Shown here piece after piece: positions 8,361 to 15,917 of a stretch of 64,000 nucleotides of DNA. A program made the translations under genes and the position numbers. Positions within the stretch are counted from its first letter, which is position 1, and every line of letters starts with the position of its first letter. The notes under the pieces were generated by a model. The model did not search any database and was not told the DNA's origin. It saw only the letters and a list, made by a program, of their open reading frames with translations. Source of the DNA: Luteitalea sp. TBR-22 (GTDB lineage: Bacteria; Acidobacteriota; Vicinamibacteria; Vicinamibacterales; Vicinamibacteraceae); assembly GCF_016865485.1 (NCBI RefSeq), contig NZ_AP024452.1, positions 372,001 to 436,000 of the forward strand, given 5' to 3'.

Positions 8361-8996
8361 CTACCCCCGCACCACCGCCTCGACGAACTCCGCTTCCGGC
8401 ACGGCCCCGAGGATGTCGGCGCTCTCGTTGATGACGGTCTTCGGCACGCCCGACACGCGGAAACGCCGCACGAGATCGGGGTACTCCACGGCCGAGACCG
8501 CCGCAGTGGTGATGTGATCGCTCTCGACCGCCAGCTGCCATCCCAGGCGGACCGCCCGGGGACAGTGCGGTCAAGTCGGTGTCGAGAAGATCTGGAGCGC
8601 GCGCGGCTCCGAGAGCGTCGCGACCAGGCCGCGTGACTCCTCGGTGAGGCCGGAATCGCCGGCCGAGGCGATGAGGATGCCCTCCAGCAGCGACACCAGT
8701 TCGTAGCCGTCAGGTGCGCCGTAGAACCGCAGGCCGCGGTCCCGGTCGCCGACGATGGCGACGCCCGGTGCCGCGACGATGCCGTAGAGCTCGACGTCTG
8801 CGGTGTCGAGCACCATGTTCTTCTCCTCGAGGCTGACCAGCGCGTTGGCGCGCGGGAAGTCCTCGAGGATGCGCTTGGTGGTGGCGCAGGTCTCGCAGCC
8901 GAAGGTCTGGGTGAAGAACACGAGCCGCACCGGGTTGGTCATCCCCGACAGCCGCTCGGTCAGCGCCCGCATCTCATCGTCGCTGAAATAGCTCAC
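8361..8996 (-). CDS. Protein disulfide oxidoreductase, predicted selenoprotein (UGA = Sec142)
   Basis: Read through one in-frame TGA (8571-8573) this is a 211-aa protein, GTG at 8996 to TAG at 8361. It has two thioredoxin folds, as in the PDO family (Pyrococcus furiosus PDO is of similar length with CxxC motifs at 35-38 and 146-149). The first fold has C34-E-T-C37 after VFFTQTFG. The second has FSTPT-U142-P-H-C145-PRAV, where relatives have C-P-Y/H-C, so the UGA sits exactly at the nucleophilic Cys. Homology continues after the UGA, including the cis-Pro loop RVSGVPKTV. A SECIS-like hairpin follows at the right distance. Known: bacterial Sec insertion needs SelA, SelB, SelC and SelD, none encoded here. 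Inferred: a cytosolic thiol/selenol oxidoreductase. Ordinary gene callers would stop at residue 141. Confidence 0.85.
8542..8560 (-). promoter_or_regulatory. Bacterial SECIS element
   Basis: On the mRNA strand, CCCGGGC pairs with GCCUGGG in a 7-bp stem (one G-U pair) closing a 5-nt GGUCC loop. The loop GG falls at +18/+19 after the UGA, next to +19/+20 in Escherichia coli fdhF, whose apical loop also carries GGUC. SelB recognises such loops to deliver Sec-tRNA. The stem also codes for the protein, as is usual in bacteria. Confidence 0.8.
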
Positions 8997-9007
8997 GGGA
9001 CCATCTT

Positions 9008-9043
9008 ATCGGGGATCGCGGATCGGGGATCGGGGATCGGGGA
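9008..9043. repeat. Heptameric tandem repeat (ATCGGGG)n
   Basis: About five copies of ATCGGGG, one with a GC variant, lie between the divergent selenoprotein and SDR genes. The period is 7, matching the other simple repeats of the window. Any promoter for either gene must lie in or beside it; I recognise none. Confidence 0.8.
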
Positions 9044-9089
9044 GGCGGCGGGGCCTCGGGCGAGCGAGAGGCGTCGTAATCGCGTGGCC

Positions 9090-9833
9090 ATGACGACTCA
9101 CGACGGGGCGACGCCCGTCATGCTCATCACCGGCGGCAGCGGCGGGATCGGCCGGGCGCTGGCCGCGCGGCTGCGCCAGCAGGGCTGCACGGTGATCGTC
9201 GCCGCTCGTGACGCCGACCGCCTGCATGCAGCGGCGGCCGAGCTCGACGTCGAGCCCGTCCAGGTCGACGTGACGGTGGCCGCCGAGGTCGACGCGCTCG
9301 TCGCCGGCGTGCTGGCCCGTCATGGGCGGATCGACGGCGTGGCGCACTGTGTCGGCTCGATCCTGCTCAAGCCGCTCCACCTGACCAGTGACGATGACTG
9401 GGCGCGCACGCTGCTGCTGAACCTCACCTCGGCGTTCCACGTGATGCGGGCCGTCGTGGCCAGGCATCGGGCGCCGCTCTCCATCGCGCTCGTGTCCTCG
9501 TCGGCCGCCGGGATCGGGCTGCCCAATCACGAGGCGATTGCCGCGGCCAAGGCCGGCATCGAAGGGTTGGTGCGCTCGTCGGCGGCCACCTACGCGGGGC
9601 GGGGTGTGCGGGTGAACGCCGTCGCCCCGGGCCTGGTGCGCACGCCGCTCGCGGCGCGCATCACCGGCAGCGAGGCAGCGCTGAAGACGTCCCTCGCGCT
9701 GCACCCGATCGGCCGCATCGGGGAACCCGACGATGTGGCGGCGGTGCTGGCGCACCTGCTCGATCCGGCCAGTTCGTGGATCACCGGCCAGGTGATCGGC
9801 GTCGACGGCGGCATGTCGCGCGTCCGCGCGTGA
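9090..9833 (+). CDS. SDR-family NAD(P)-dependent oxidoreductase
   Basis: A 247-aa Rossmann-fold protein; ATG at 9090 is preferred over a GTG two codons upstream. The cofactor loop TGGSGGIG is at residues 14-21, the NAG-equivalent region is HCVGS, and the catalytic Ser lies in SSSAAG (136-138). The usual Y-x-x-x-K is altered: Lys154 is present in AAAKAG but the Tyr position is Ile150 (NHEAIAAAKAG). SDRs with this pattern form a recognisable subgroup, so activity may use another general acid or be lost. The C-terminus GQVIGVDGGMS is standard. Substrate unknown. Confidence 0.88.
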   Translation: MTTHDGATPVMLITGGSGGIGRALAARLRQQGCTVIVAARDADRLHAAAAELDVEPVQVDVTVAAEVDALVAGVLARHGRIDGVAHCVGSILLKPLHLTSDDDWARTLLLNLTSAFHVMRAVVARHRAPLSIALVSSSAAGIGLPNHEAIAAAKAGIEGLVRSSAATYAGRGVRVNAVAPGLVRTPLAARITGSEAALKTSLALHPIGRIGEPDDVAAVLAHLLDPASSWITGQVIGVDGGMSRVRA

Positions 9834-9876
9834 CCAGGGGGCTCATGGTGGCCACTGCGGTATCGTGCAAGCAGGC

Positions 9877-10836
9877 ATGAACGTTTCCCGTTCCTTCCAT
9901 GACGCCCTCGTCGAGGCGACCGGCGCGCCGCTGACGCCGGCCGCGATCGAGACCGTGCAGGTGAACGTCGGACTCGCGTGCAACCTCGCGTGCCTGCATT
10001 GCCACGTCGAGAGCGGCCCGAAGCGCACCGAGGCGATGTCGCGCGAGACGATGGCGCAGGTGCTGGACGTGGCGAGAGCGGCTGGCGCGCGGGTGGTCGA
10101 CATCACCGGAGGGGCGCCGGAGATGCATCCGCACTTCCGGTGGTTCGTCGACGAGGCGATCCGGATCGGCGCGCGGGTGATGGTGCGCACCAACCTCACG
10201 ATCCTGCTCGAAGAGGGCTACGTCGACCTGCCGGCATGGTTCGCGACCCGACGGGTGCACCTGGTGGCGAGCCTGCCCTGCTACACCGCAGCCAACGTGG
10301 ACGCGCAGCGGGGGCGAGGGACCTTCGACGGATCGATCGCGGCCCTGCGCGCGTTGAACGCCGTGGGCTACGGCGTGCGGCAGGACCTGCCCCTCGACCT
10401 CGTGTACAACCCCGGCGGCACGGGCCTGCCCGGTCCCCAGGCCGCGCTGGAAGCCGACTATCGTCGTCGGCTGGCCGAGGACTGGGGTCTGGCGTTCACA
10501 CGCCTGCTGACGATCACCAACATGCCGATCGGGCGCTTCGCGCGGGACCTGGCGCGCGAGGATCGGCTGGAGCCGTATGTGGCCAGGCTCGCCGATGCCT
10601 TCAATCCCGCGACGGTCGAGGGGCTGATGTGCCGGCACCAGTTGCACGTCGCCTGGGACGGGCAGTTGTACGACTGCGACTTCAACTACGCGCTCGGCAT
10701 GGGGGTGGTCGGCGTGCCGCCGCACATCGGCGACGTCACCCCGGAGACGTTCCTGCAGAGGCGCATCGCGACGGCCGCGCACTGCTTCGGTTGCACGGCG
10801 GGCGCGGGTTCGAGCTGCGGAGGCGCGCTCGCATGA
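9877..10836 (+). CDS. arsS: Radical SAM protein, ArsS-like (arsenosugar biosynthesis family)
   Basis: A 319-aa protein from ATG at 9877. The 4Fe-4S/SAM motif is C35-NLA-C39-LH-C42. Family-specific blocks follow in order: DITGGAPEMHPHFRW, SLPCYTAANVDAQRG, LNAVGYG, LDLVYNPGG, LTITNMPIGRF, LMCRHQLHVAWDG and YDCDFNYALG, the last belonging to the DUF3641 C-terminal domain. A Cys-rich tail (CFGCTAGAGSSCGG) probably binds an auxiliary cluster. ArsS enzymes are implicated in adding a deoxyadenosyl group to arsenic when making arsenosugars. No arsM or other ars gene is adjacent, so the substrate here is uncertain. It overlaps the next gene by 4 bases. Confidence 0.88.
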   Translation: MNVSRSFHDALVEATGAPLTPAAIETVQVNVGLACNLACLHCHVESGPKRTEAMSRETMAQVLDVARAAGARVVDITGGAPEMHPHFRWFVDEAIRIGARVMVRTNLTILLEEGYVDLPAWFATRRVHLVASLPCYTAANVDAQRGRGTFDGSIAALRALNAVGYGVRQDLPLDLVYNPGGTGLPGPQAALEADYRRRLAEDWGLAFTRLLTITNMPIGRFARDLAREDRLEPYVARLADAFNPATVEGLMCRHQLHVAWDGQLYDCDFNYALGMGVVGVPPHIGDVTPETFLQRRIATAAHCFGCTAGAGSSCGGALA

Positions 10837-11627
10837 GTCGAGCGCGGCCTTCGACCGCCGGGCACCGCTCCTCGGGCGCCGGGCACCGGTCACCGACCGC
10901 AGGCACGCCAGCAGGTGCGAGGCGTGCCGGCATCGCGGAGTTCGAGGGCTTTCCGCGCGACACCGTCACGTTCCTGCGGGCGCTGGCGCGCAACAACACC
11001 GAGGAGTGGCTCGAGGCCAACCGCGCACGGTACGAGGCCGCGATCCTGACGCCGGCCCGCCAGTGCGTGGTGGCGGTGGGCGAGGCGCTGCACGCCGCGG
11101 GGTGTCGCGTGGTGGCCGACCCGCGCGTCAACGGGTCGATCTTCCGCATGGCGCGCGATCGGCGATTCCGGCCTGACGCCCCGCCCTACAAGACACACCT
11201 GGCGTTGATCTGGTGGGCCGAGGGCGTGCGGATGGCGCAGCCGTCGTTCTATCTGCAGATCAACGGCAAGGGACTGGAACTCGGCGTGGGGCTGCCCGAG
11301 GTGCCGCGCGAGCGTCTGCCTGCGGTGCGGCGCTGGCTGGCCGAGGGCGACCACGCCGCGCGGCTGCTGCGCGCCATGGACGTGTCGGGCCCTGATGCGC
11401 CGACCTGGGAGCTTCGGGAGCTGGCGCGTCCGCCTGCCGAGTTCCGTGGGTTGACCGACGAGGCGGCGCGGCGGGCGGTGCGCTTCATCGGCGGATGGGG
11501 TGGCTGGACGCTCACTACCCATCCGCCGGAGCTCTTCACGGCCGAGTTTCCGGCCTGGCTTGTCGGGACCTGTCGTCCGTTGCTGCCGTTCTTCCACGTG
11601 TTCGAGGAGGCGTTGAGCGAGGGGTAG
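10833..11627 (+). CDS. DUF2461 family protein
   Basis: A 264-aa protein whose ATG overlaps the preceding stop (ATGA), so it is translationally coupled to the radical SAM gene. After a low-complexity N-terminus of about 30 residues come the DUF2461 hallmarks: FEGFPRDTVTFLRALARNN, EEWLEANRARYE, the RIYRD-like FRMARDRRF, PPYKTHLAL and SFYLQINGKGLELGVGL. DUF2461 proteins are widespread, cytosolic and without an assigned reaction. The stop codon TAG is itself part of a REP-like palindrome. Confidence 0.85.
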   Translation: MSRARPSTAGHRSSGAGHRSPTAGTPAGARRAGIAEFEGFPRDTVTFLRALARNNTEEWLEANRARYEAAILTPARQCVVAVGEALHAAGCRVVADPRVNGSIFRMARDRRFRPDAPPYKTHLALIWWAEGVRMAQPSFYLQINGKGLELGVGLPEVPRERLPAVRRWLAEGDHAARLLRAMDVSGPDAPTWELRELARPPAEFRGLTDEAARRAVRFIGGWGGWTLTTHPPELFTAEFPAWLVGTCRPLLPFFHVFEEALSEG

Positions 11628-11685
11628 GGCGGGCGGTCTCCGACCGCGCCGCACTCGACGGCGGCGGGGGTGGGACACCCCGCCC
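11625..11685. repeat. REP-like palindrome pair
   Basis: Beginning at the DUF2461 stop (GTAGGGCG head), GCGGTC (11634-11639) pairs with GACCGC (11643-11648) around TCC, and GGGGTG (11668-11673) pairs with CACCCC (11677-11682) around GGA. The same words, GGGGTG around a 3-nt loop and a GTAGGG/CCCTAC boundary, recur at 45523-45620. The rest of this 374-base gap holds the respiratory promoter and two palindromes annotated separately. Confidence 0.65.
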
Positions 11686-11748
11686 TCCCGGAATCCGGAA
11701 TCCGGAACCCGGTGCCCGGTGCCCGTCCGTGTTCAGCGAGCTTTGCCA

Positions 11749-11777
11749 TTGACAGCTTGTGAAAGTTTTCACATTAT
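11749..11777 (+). promoter_or_regulatory. Sigma70-type promoter of the respiratory operon
   Basis: A perfect -35 TTGACA (11749-11754), a 17-bp spacer and a -10 CATTAT (11772-11777), in an AT-rich patch that stands out from the surrounding sequence. The predicted start near 11784 leaves a leader of about 220 nt before actA. The spacer and -10 are occupied by a palindromic operator, suggesting repression. Confidence 0.7.
11757..11774. promoter_or_regulatory. Rex- or CRP/FNR-like operator
   Basis: TTGTGAAAGTTTTCACAT contains TGTGAAA and TTTCACA as a perfect 7-bp inverted repeat around GT. It fits the Rex consensus TTGTGAA-N4-TTCACAA at all but the last base, and equally the CRP half-sites TGTGA-N6-TCACA. 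It fills the -35/-10 spacer and overlaps the -10, a position typical of a repressor. Rex responds to the NADH/NAD ratio and controls respiratory genes in many bacteria, which fits this operon. No rex or crp gene lies in the window. Confidence 0.65.
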
Positions 11778-11915
11778 CGGGCCGTGGCTGGTTGGCGGCC
11801 GGCCACGACTCGTCCGGGAGGCCTCTGGTCTCGCGGTCGAGGTGTCGCTAGGACTATCCAAAGGCAGTCGAGAGGCTCGGTGGACCCGAGTGTCCCGGGA
11901 AAACCGGTCACAACG

Positions 11916-11955
11916 GGCGCAATTTGCGCCTGTTGCGCAGATTCTGTGACAGAAT
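11916..11955. promoter_or_regulatory. Two palindromes in the actA leader
   Basis: GGCGCAA and TTGCGCC form a 7-bp inverted repeat around one T (11916-11930). ATTCTG and CAGAAT form a 6-bp inverted repeat around TGA (11941-11955). Both lie in the untranslated leader 47-86 nt before the actA start. They may be additional operators or RNA hairpins; nothing identifies the ligand. Confidence 0.4.
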
Positions 11956-12001
11956 ACGCGCCGCCTTGCGCGTCCGGCGCGAGGTGTGCCGCTTCCGAAC
12001 C

Positions 12002-12652
12002 ATGAGCCAGATCTTTCCGCGCAGCGCCAACGCGATCGCTCGCTTCACCCTCGTCGGGGTGCTCCTCTTCGGGGGCCTGGTGGCCTCCATCGTGGGGATG
12101 TCGATGCGGTCCGACTTCGTGACCGGCGCCAACTCGAACGTCGACCAGCCGGTCCAGTTCAGTCACCTGCACCACGCGGGGGGCATGGGCATCGACTGCC
12201 GGTACTGCCACACGTCGGTCGAGGTGGCGGCATCGGCCAACATCCCGCCCACCAAGACCTGCATGAACTGCCACAGCCAGATCTGGGCGCAGAGCCCGTA
12301 CCTGGAACCGGTGCGGTCGAGCTGGAAGACGGGGCAGTCGCTGGTCTGGACGCGGGTGCACGACCTGCCCGACTTCGTCTACTTCAACCACTCCATCCAT
12401 GTGAAGAAGGGCATGGGCTGCGAGACCTGCCATGGCCGCATCGATCAGATGCCGGGCATCCAGCAGAAGAGCTCGCTGCAGATGGAATGGTGCCTGGAGT
12501 GCCATCGGAACCCCGAGAAGTTCGTGCGCCCGCGTGAAGCGGTGTTCACGATGGGGTACGAGCCCGAGGGCGATCAGCTCGAAATCGGCCGCAAGCTGGT
12601 GCAGGAATACAAGATTCAGAGTCTGACGACCTGTTCGACGTGCCACCGGTGA
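12002..12652 (+). CDS. actA: Alternative Complex III subunit ActA, pentaheme cytochrome c
   Basis: A 216-aa protein with one N-terminal membrane anchor (about residues 13-35, FTLVGVLLFGGLVASIVG) and five heme motifs in order: CRYCH (from residue 66), CMNCH, CETCH, CLECH and CSTCH. This matches the pentaheme ActA subunit of Alternative Complex III, the quinol oxidase that replaces the bc1 complex. It carries electrons on the periplasmic side to the mono-heme subunit and on to the oxidase. It is the first gene of the operon actABCDEF-SCO-ctaCDEF. Confidence 0.95.
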   Translation: MSQIFPRSANAIARFTLVGVLLFGGLVASIVGMSMRSDFVTGANSNVDQPVQFSHLHHAGGMGIDCRYCHTSVEVAASANIPPTKTCMNCHSQIWAQSPYLEPVRSSWKTGQSLVWTRVHDLPDFVYFNHSIHVKKGMGCETCHGRIDQMPGIQQKSSLQMEWCLECHRNPEKFVRPREAVFTMGYEPEGDQLEIGRKLVQEYKIQSLTTCSTCHR

Positions 12653-12749
12653 GGACCACCCGTGGGGCGTGCGCGGTGGCCGGTGCCGGTCGTCGCGCGT
12701 GGTCGTCTGCCCGCTGCCGGCCCGTGGCCGTCAGCCTCCGTTGCGAATC

Positions 12750-15700
12750 ATGAGTGATATCGATCTGTCGGCCATCCGCACGCGGCTCGCGTCGGCTTCG
12801 GGTCCCACCTTCTGGCGCAGCCTCGACGAGGTCGCCGAGACCCCGGAGTTCCAGCAGTACCTGCAGCGCGAGTTCCCCGAGAACGCCGCGGAGTGGGCCG
12901 ATCCGGCCGGGCGACGACAGTTCCTCAAGCTGATGGGCGCCTCGCTGGCGCTCGCCGGCGTGACGGGCTGTACGCGCCAGCCGACCGAGCACATCGTCCC
13001 GTACGTGGTGCCGCCCGAGGGCTTCGTGCCCGGCAAGACGCAGCTGTTCGCGACGGCGATGCCGCGCGACGGTTTCGCCGAGCCGATTCTCGCGGTGAGC
13101 CACCACGGCCGTCCGATCAAGGTCGAGCCCAATCCTGATCACCCGTACGGCGGCGGCACCAGCCGCTACGCGCAGGCGTCGGTGCTCGGGCTCTACGACC
13201 CGGATCGTTCCCAGTCGTTGACGTACAAGGGCGCGATTCGTTCCGTGGCCGATTTCCAGGCCGCGATGACCGGCGCGCTGACGGCCCAGCAGGCCATCGC
13301 GGGCGCGGGGTTCCGGATCCTCACCGGCACGATCACCTCGCCGTCGCTGGCCGCGCAGATCGAGGCGGTGCTGAACATCTACCCCGAGGCGCGGTGGATC
13401 CAGTACGAGCCGCTCGGCCGTGACGCGGTGGCCAGTGCACTTGCCGGAGCGTTCGGTCAGCGCCTCGAGCCGGTCCTCAAGATCGAGAACGCCGACGTCA
13501 TCCTCTCGCTCGACGGCGACTTCATGGAGTGCGGCGCGGCCGAGCTGAAGTACGCGCGCGCCTTCGCGGACCGCCGCCGCCTCGAGGGCGGTGCCACGAC
13601 GATGAACCGGCTCTACATGGTCGAGAGCCGGACCAGCAACACCGGCACCAAGGCCGACCACCGCCTCGCGGTTCGCGCTGCCGACGTCGAGGCCATCGCC
13701 CGTGCAGTCGCGGCGAAGCTGGGCGTCGCCGGCGTGACCGCCGGTGCGCTGCCGCCGAAGGTCGAGCAGAAGTGGATCGACGCGGTGGCCGAGGACCTCA
13801 AGACGGCCGGCGCCAAGGCGCTCGTCGTGGCCGGCGACCACCAGACGGCCGGCGTGCAGGTCATTGCCGCGGCCATCAACCAGGCGCTGGGCGCCGTGGG
13901 CAGCACCGTCGACTACTACCCGTCGCAGGCGGCACGGGTGGAGGGTCGCACCGGTGAACTCGGTGAACTCGTCGGCGACCTCGCCGCGGGCAAGGTCGAC
14001 CTGCTCCTGGTCCTCGACGCCAACCCGGTGTACGACGCGCCGGTGGATCTCGGGTTTGCCGACCAGCTGAAGAAGGCGACCATCCGCGTGCACGCCGGCC
14101 TTTACCGGGACGAGACCGCGGAGCTGTGCCAGTGGCACGTGCCGCTGACCCACTACCTCGAGAGCTGGGCCGACCTGCGCGGCGTCGACGGCACGGTGTC
14201 GATCGCGCAGCCGCTGATCAACCCCCTGTACGACACGGCGCGCAGTCCCTACGAGGTGCTCGCGGCCTTCGGCGACAACCCGGCGGCCACGACGTTCGAG
14301 ACGGTGCGCGGCTACTGGGAGAACGCGTTCGGCGGCGGCACGCTCATGGCGGCCGACGGGACGCCGTTTGCGAGCTTCGACAAGTTCTGGCGTCGCGCCG
14401 TGCACGACGGCTTCGTCGCCGGCACGGCGGCCGCGCCGGTGGCCATCGGCGCGCCCTCGGCCATCCCCGCCGCGCCCGCGCCGCCGGCGGCTGACGCGCT
14501 CGAGGTGACCTTCAGCGCCGACCCGAGCGTGCACGACGGCCGTTTTGCCAACAACCCGTGGCTGCAGGAACTGCCCAAGCCGCTCAACAAGGTCACCTGG
14601 GACAACGTGATCGTGATGAGCCCGCGGACGGCCGAGAAGCTGGGCATCGGGGCGCAGAGGCTGACCAAGTACCAGGCGCAGGTCGCCACCGTGACGCTGA
14701 ACGGACGCGCGGTGAGCGGGCCGGTGTGGGTGCAGGCCGGGCATCCCGACAACAGCGTCAACCTGCAGCTCGGCTACGGCCGCACGGCGGCCGGCCGCGT
14801 CGGCACCGGCCTGGGCTACAACGCCAACCTGATCCGTCGATCGTCGAGCCCCTGGTTCGCCACCGGCGCCAGGGTCGAGGGCACCGGCGACACCTACCAG
14901 GTCGCCAGCACGCAGCTGCACTTCGCGATGGAGAACCGGGCGGTGGTCCGCACCGCCGCGCTCCCGCTGTACAAGGCCGAGCCCACCTTCGCCCAGCACA
15001 TGACGCATGTCCCCAAGTACGAGGACACGCTGCATGGCAACGAGTGGCAGTACGAGGGCTACAAGTGGGGGATGATCATCGACCTCAACGCCTGCGACGG
15101 CTGCAATGCCTGCGTCGTGGCGTGCGTGTCGGAGAACAACATCCCGGTCGTGGGCAAGCAGCAGGTCGCCACGGGGCGCGAGATGCACTGGATCCGCATC
15201 GACCGCTACTACGAGGGCGATCTCGACAACCCCACGGTGCACGACCAGCCGCTCACCTGCATGCAGTGCGAGAACGCGCCCTGCGAGGTGGTGTGCCCCG
15301 TCGCCGCGACGGTGCACAACCAGGAGGGGCTGAACGACATGGTCTACAACCGCTGCGTGGGCACGCGCTACTGCGCGAACAACTGCCCGTACAAGGTGCG
15401 GCGGTTCAACTTCCTGCTCTACAGCGACTGGGACACCAAGTCGCTGAAGATGGCGCGCAACCCCGAGGTCACGATCCGCAGCCGCGGCGTGATGGAGAAG
15501 TGCACGTACTGCGTGCAGCGGATCAACTCGGCGCGCATCACCGCCAAGCTCGAGGACCGGCGCATCAAGGACGGCGAGGTGCGCACCGCGTGCCAGAGCG
15601 CCTGCCCGACGCAGGCGATCCACTTCGGCGACCTGAACGACCCCGAGAGCCGCGTCGCGAAGCTCCGCAAGGAGCCGCGCAACTACGGCCTGCTCGAGGA

Positions 15701-15887
15701 CCTCAACACGCGGCCGCGGACCACGTACCTGGCCGCGGTGCGCAATCCCAACCCGGTGCTCTCGCCCGAGGCGGCCAACGTCCCCGCCCACGGCGGTGGC
15801 CACGGGGCGCCGGCGGAGGGTCACGCGCCGGCCGCGGGCACCGACGCACACGGCGAACCGGCCAAGCCGGCCGCCGCGACGCACTAG
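12750..15887 (+). CDS. actB: Alternative Complex III subunit ActB, molybdopterin-like/Fe-S protein
   Basis: A 1045-aa protein; ATG at 12750 chosen because MSDIDLSAIRTRL begins the conserved N-terminal extension. A Tat-like signal R55-R56-QFLKLMGAS follows, the TAT-variant-translocated type. Residues ~70-730 resemble a molybdopterin oxidoreductase core, which in this family is thought not to hold Mo. The C-terminal part is ferredoxin-like: C782-DGC-NAC-VVAC, CMQCENAPCEVVC, CVGTRYCANNC and CTYC...CQSAC, enough Cys for four Fe-S clusters. A His/Ala/Pro-rich tail closes it. ActB links the hemes to the membrane quinol subunits. Confidence 0.95.
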   Translation: MSDIDLSAIRTRLASASGPTFWRSLDEVAETPEFQQYLQREFPENAAEWADPAGRRQFLKLMGASLALAGVTGCTRQPTEHIVPYVVPPEGFVPGKTQLFATAMPRDGFAEPILAVSHHGRPIKVEPNPDHPYGGGTSRYAQASVLGLYDPDRSQSLTYKGAIRSVADFQAAMTGALTAQQAIAGAGFRILTGTITSPSLAAQIEAVLNIYPEARWIQYEPLGRDAVASALAGAFGQRLEPVLKIENADVILSLDGDFMECGAAELKYARAFADRRRLEGGATTMNRLYMVESRTSNTGTKADHRLAVRAADVEAIARAVAAKLGVAGVTAGALPPKVEQKWIDAVAEDLKTAGAKALVVAGDHQTAGVQVIAAAINQALGAVGSTVDYYPSQAARVEGRTGELGELVGDLAAGKVDLLLVLDANPVYDAPVDLGFADQLKKATIRVHAGLYRDETAELCQWHVPLTHYLESWADLRGVDGTVSIAQPLINPLYDTARSPYEVLAAFGDNPAATTFETVRGYWENAFGGGTLMAADGTPFASFDKFWRRAVHDGFVAGTAAAPVAIGAPSAIPAAPAPPAADALEVTFSADPSVHDGRFANNPWLQELPKPLNKVTWDNVIVMSPRTAEKLGIGAQRLTKYQAQVATVTLNGRAVSGPVWVQAGHPDNSVNLQLGYGRTAAGRVGTGLGYNANLIRRSSSPWFATGARVEGTGDTYQVASTQLHFAMENRAVVRTAALPLYKAEPTFAQHMTHVPKYEDTLHGNEWQYEGYKWGMIIDLNACDGCNACVVACVSENNIPVVGKQQVATGREMHWIRIDRYYEGDLDNPTVHDQPLTCMQCENAPCEVVCPVAATVHNQEGLNDMVYNRCVGTRYCANNCPYKVRRFNFLLYSDWDTKSLKMARNPEVTIRSRGVMEKCTYCVQRINSARITAKLEDRRIKDGEVRTACQSACPTQAIHFGDLNDPESRVAKLRKEPRNYGLLEDLNTRPRTTYLAAVRNPNPVLSPEAANVPAHGGGHGAPAEGHAPAAGTDAHGEPAKPAAATH

Positions 15888-15917
15888 GCCGTACTCAGGA
15901 CAGGACGCGAGGCAACC

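Noticed and set aside
8571-8573. Reading the TGA as a nonsense mutation (pseudogene)
   Set aside because: The codon falls exactly at the catalytic Cys, both halves are intact, and a well-placed SECIS hairpin follows. A random stop would not predict these.
8254-8574. 106-aa minus-strand reading frame downstream of the UGA
   Set aside because: It is in a different frame from the oxidoreductase, is Arg/Gly-rich without homology and runs through the terminator repeat. The selenoprotein frame explains the region.
9069-9080. GGCGTCGTAATC upstream of the SDR gene, shared with motif copy 2
   Set aside because: The match stops before the CACAAGAGGTGAC core and no TAACGT element follows at the expected distance.
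12546-15884. 1112-aa minus-strand reading frame opposite actB
   Set aside because: GC-rich antisense shadow: Arg/His/Val-rich, no domains, opposite a clearly identified gene. The same holds for 1610-4603 beyond the peptidase start, 3957-7031, 21263-23884, 25713-28340 and 50618-54496.
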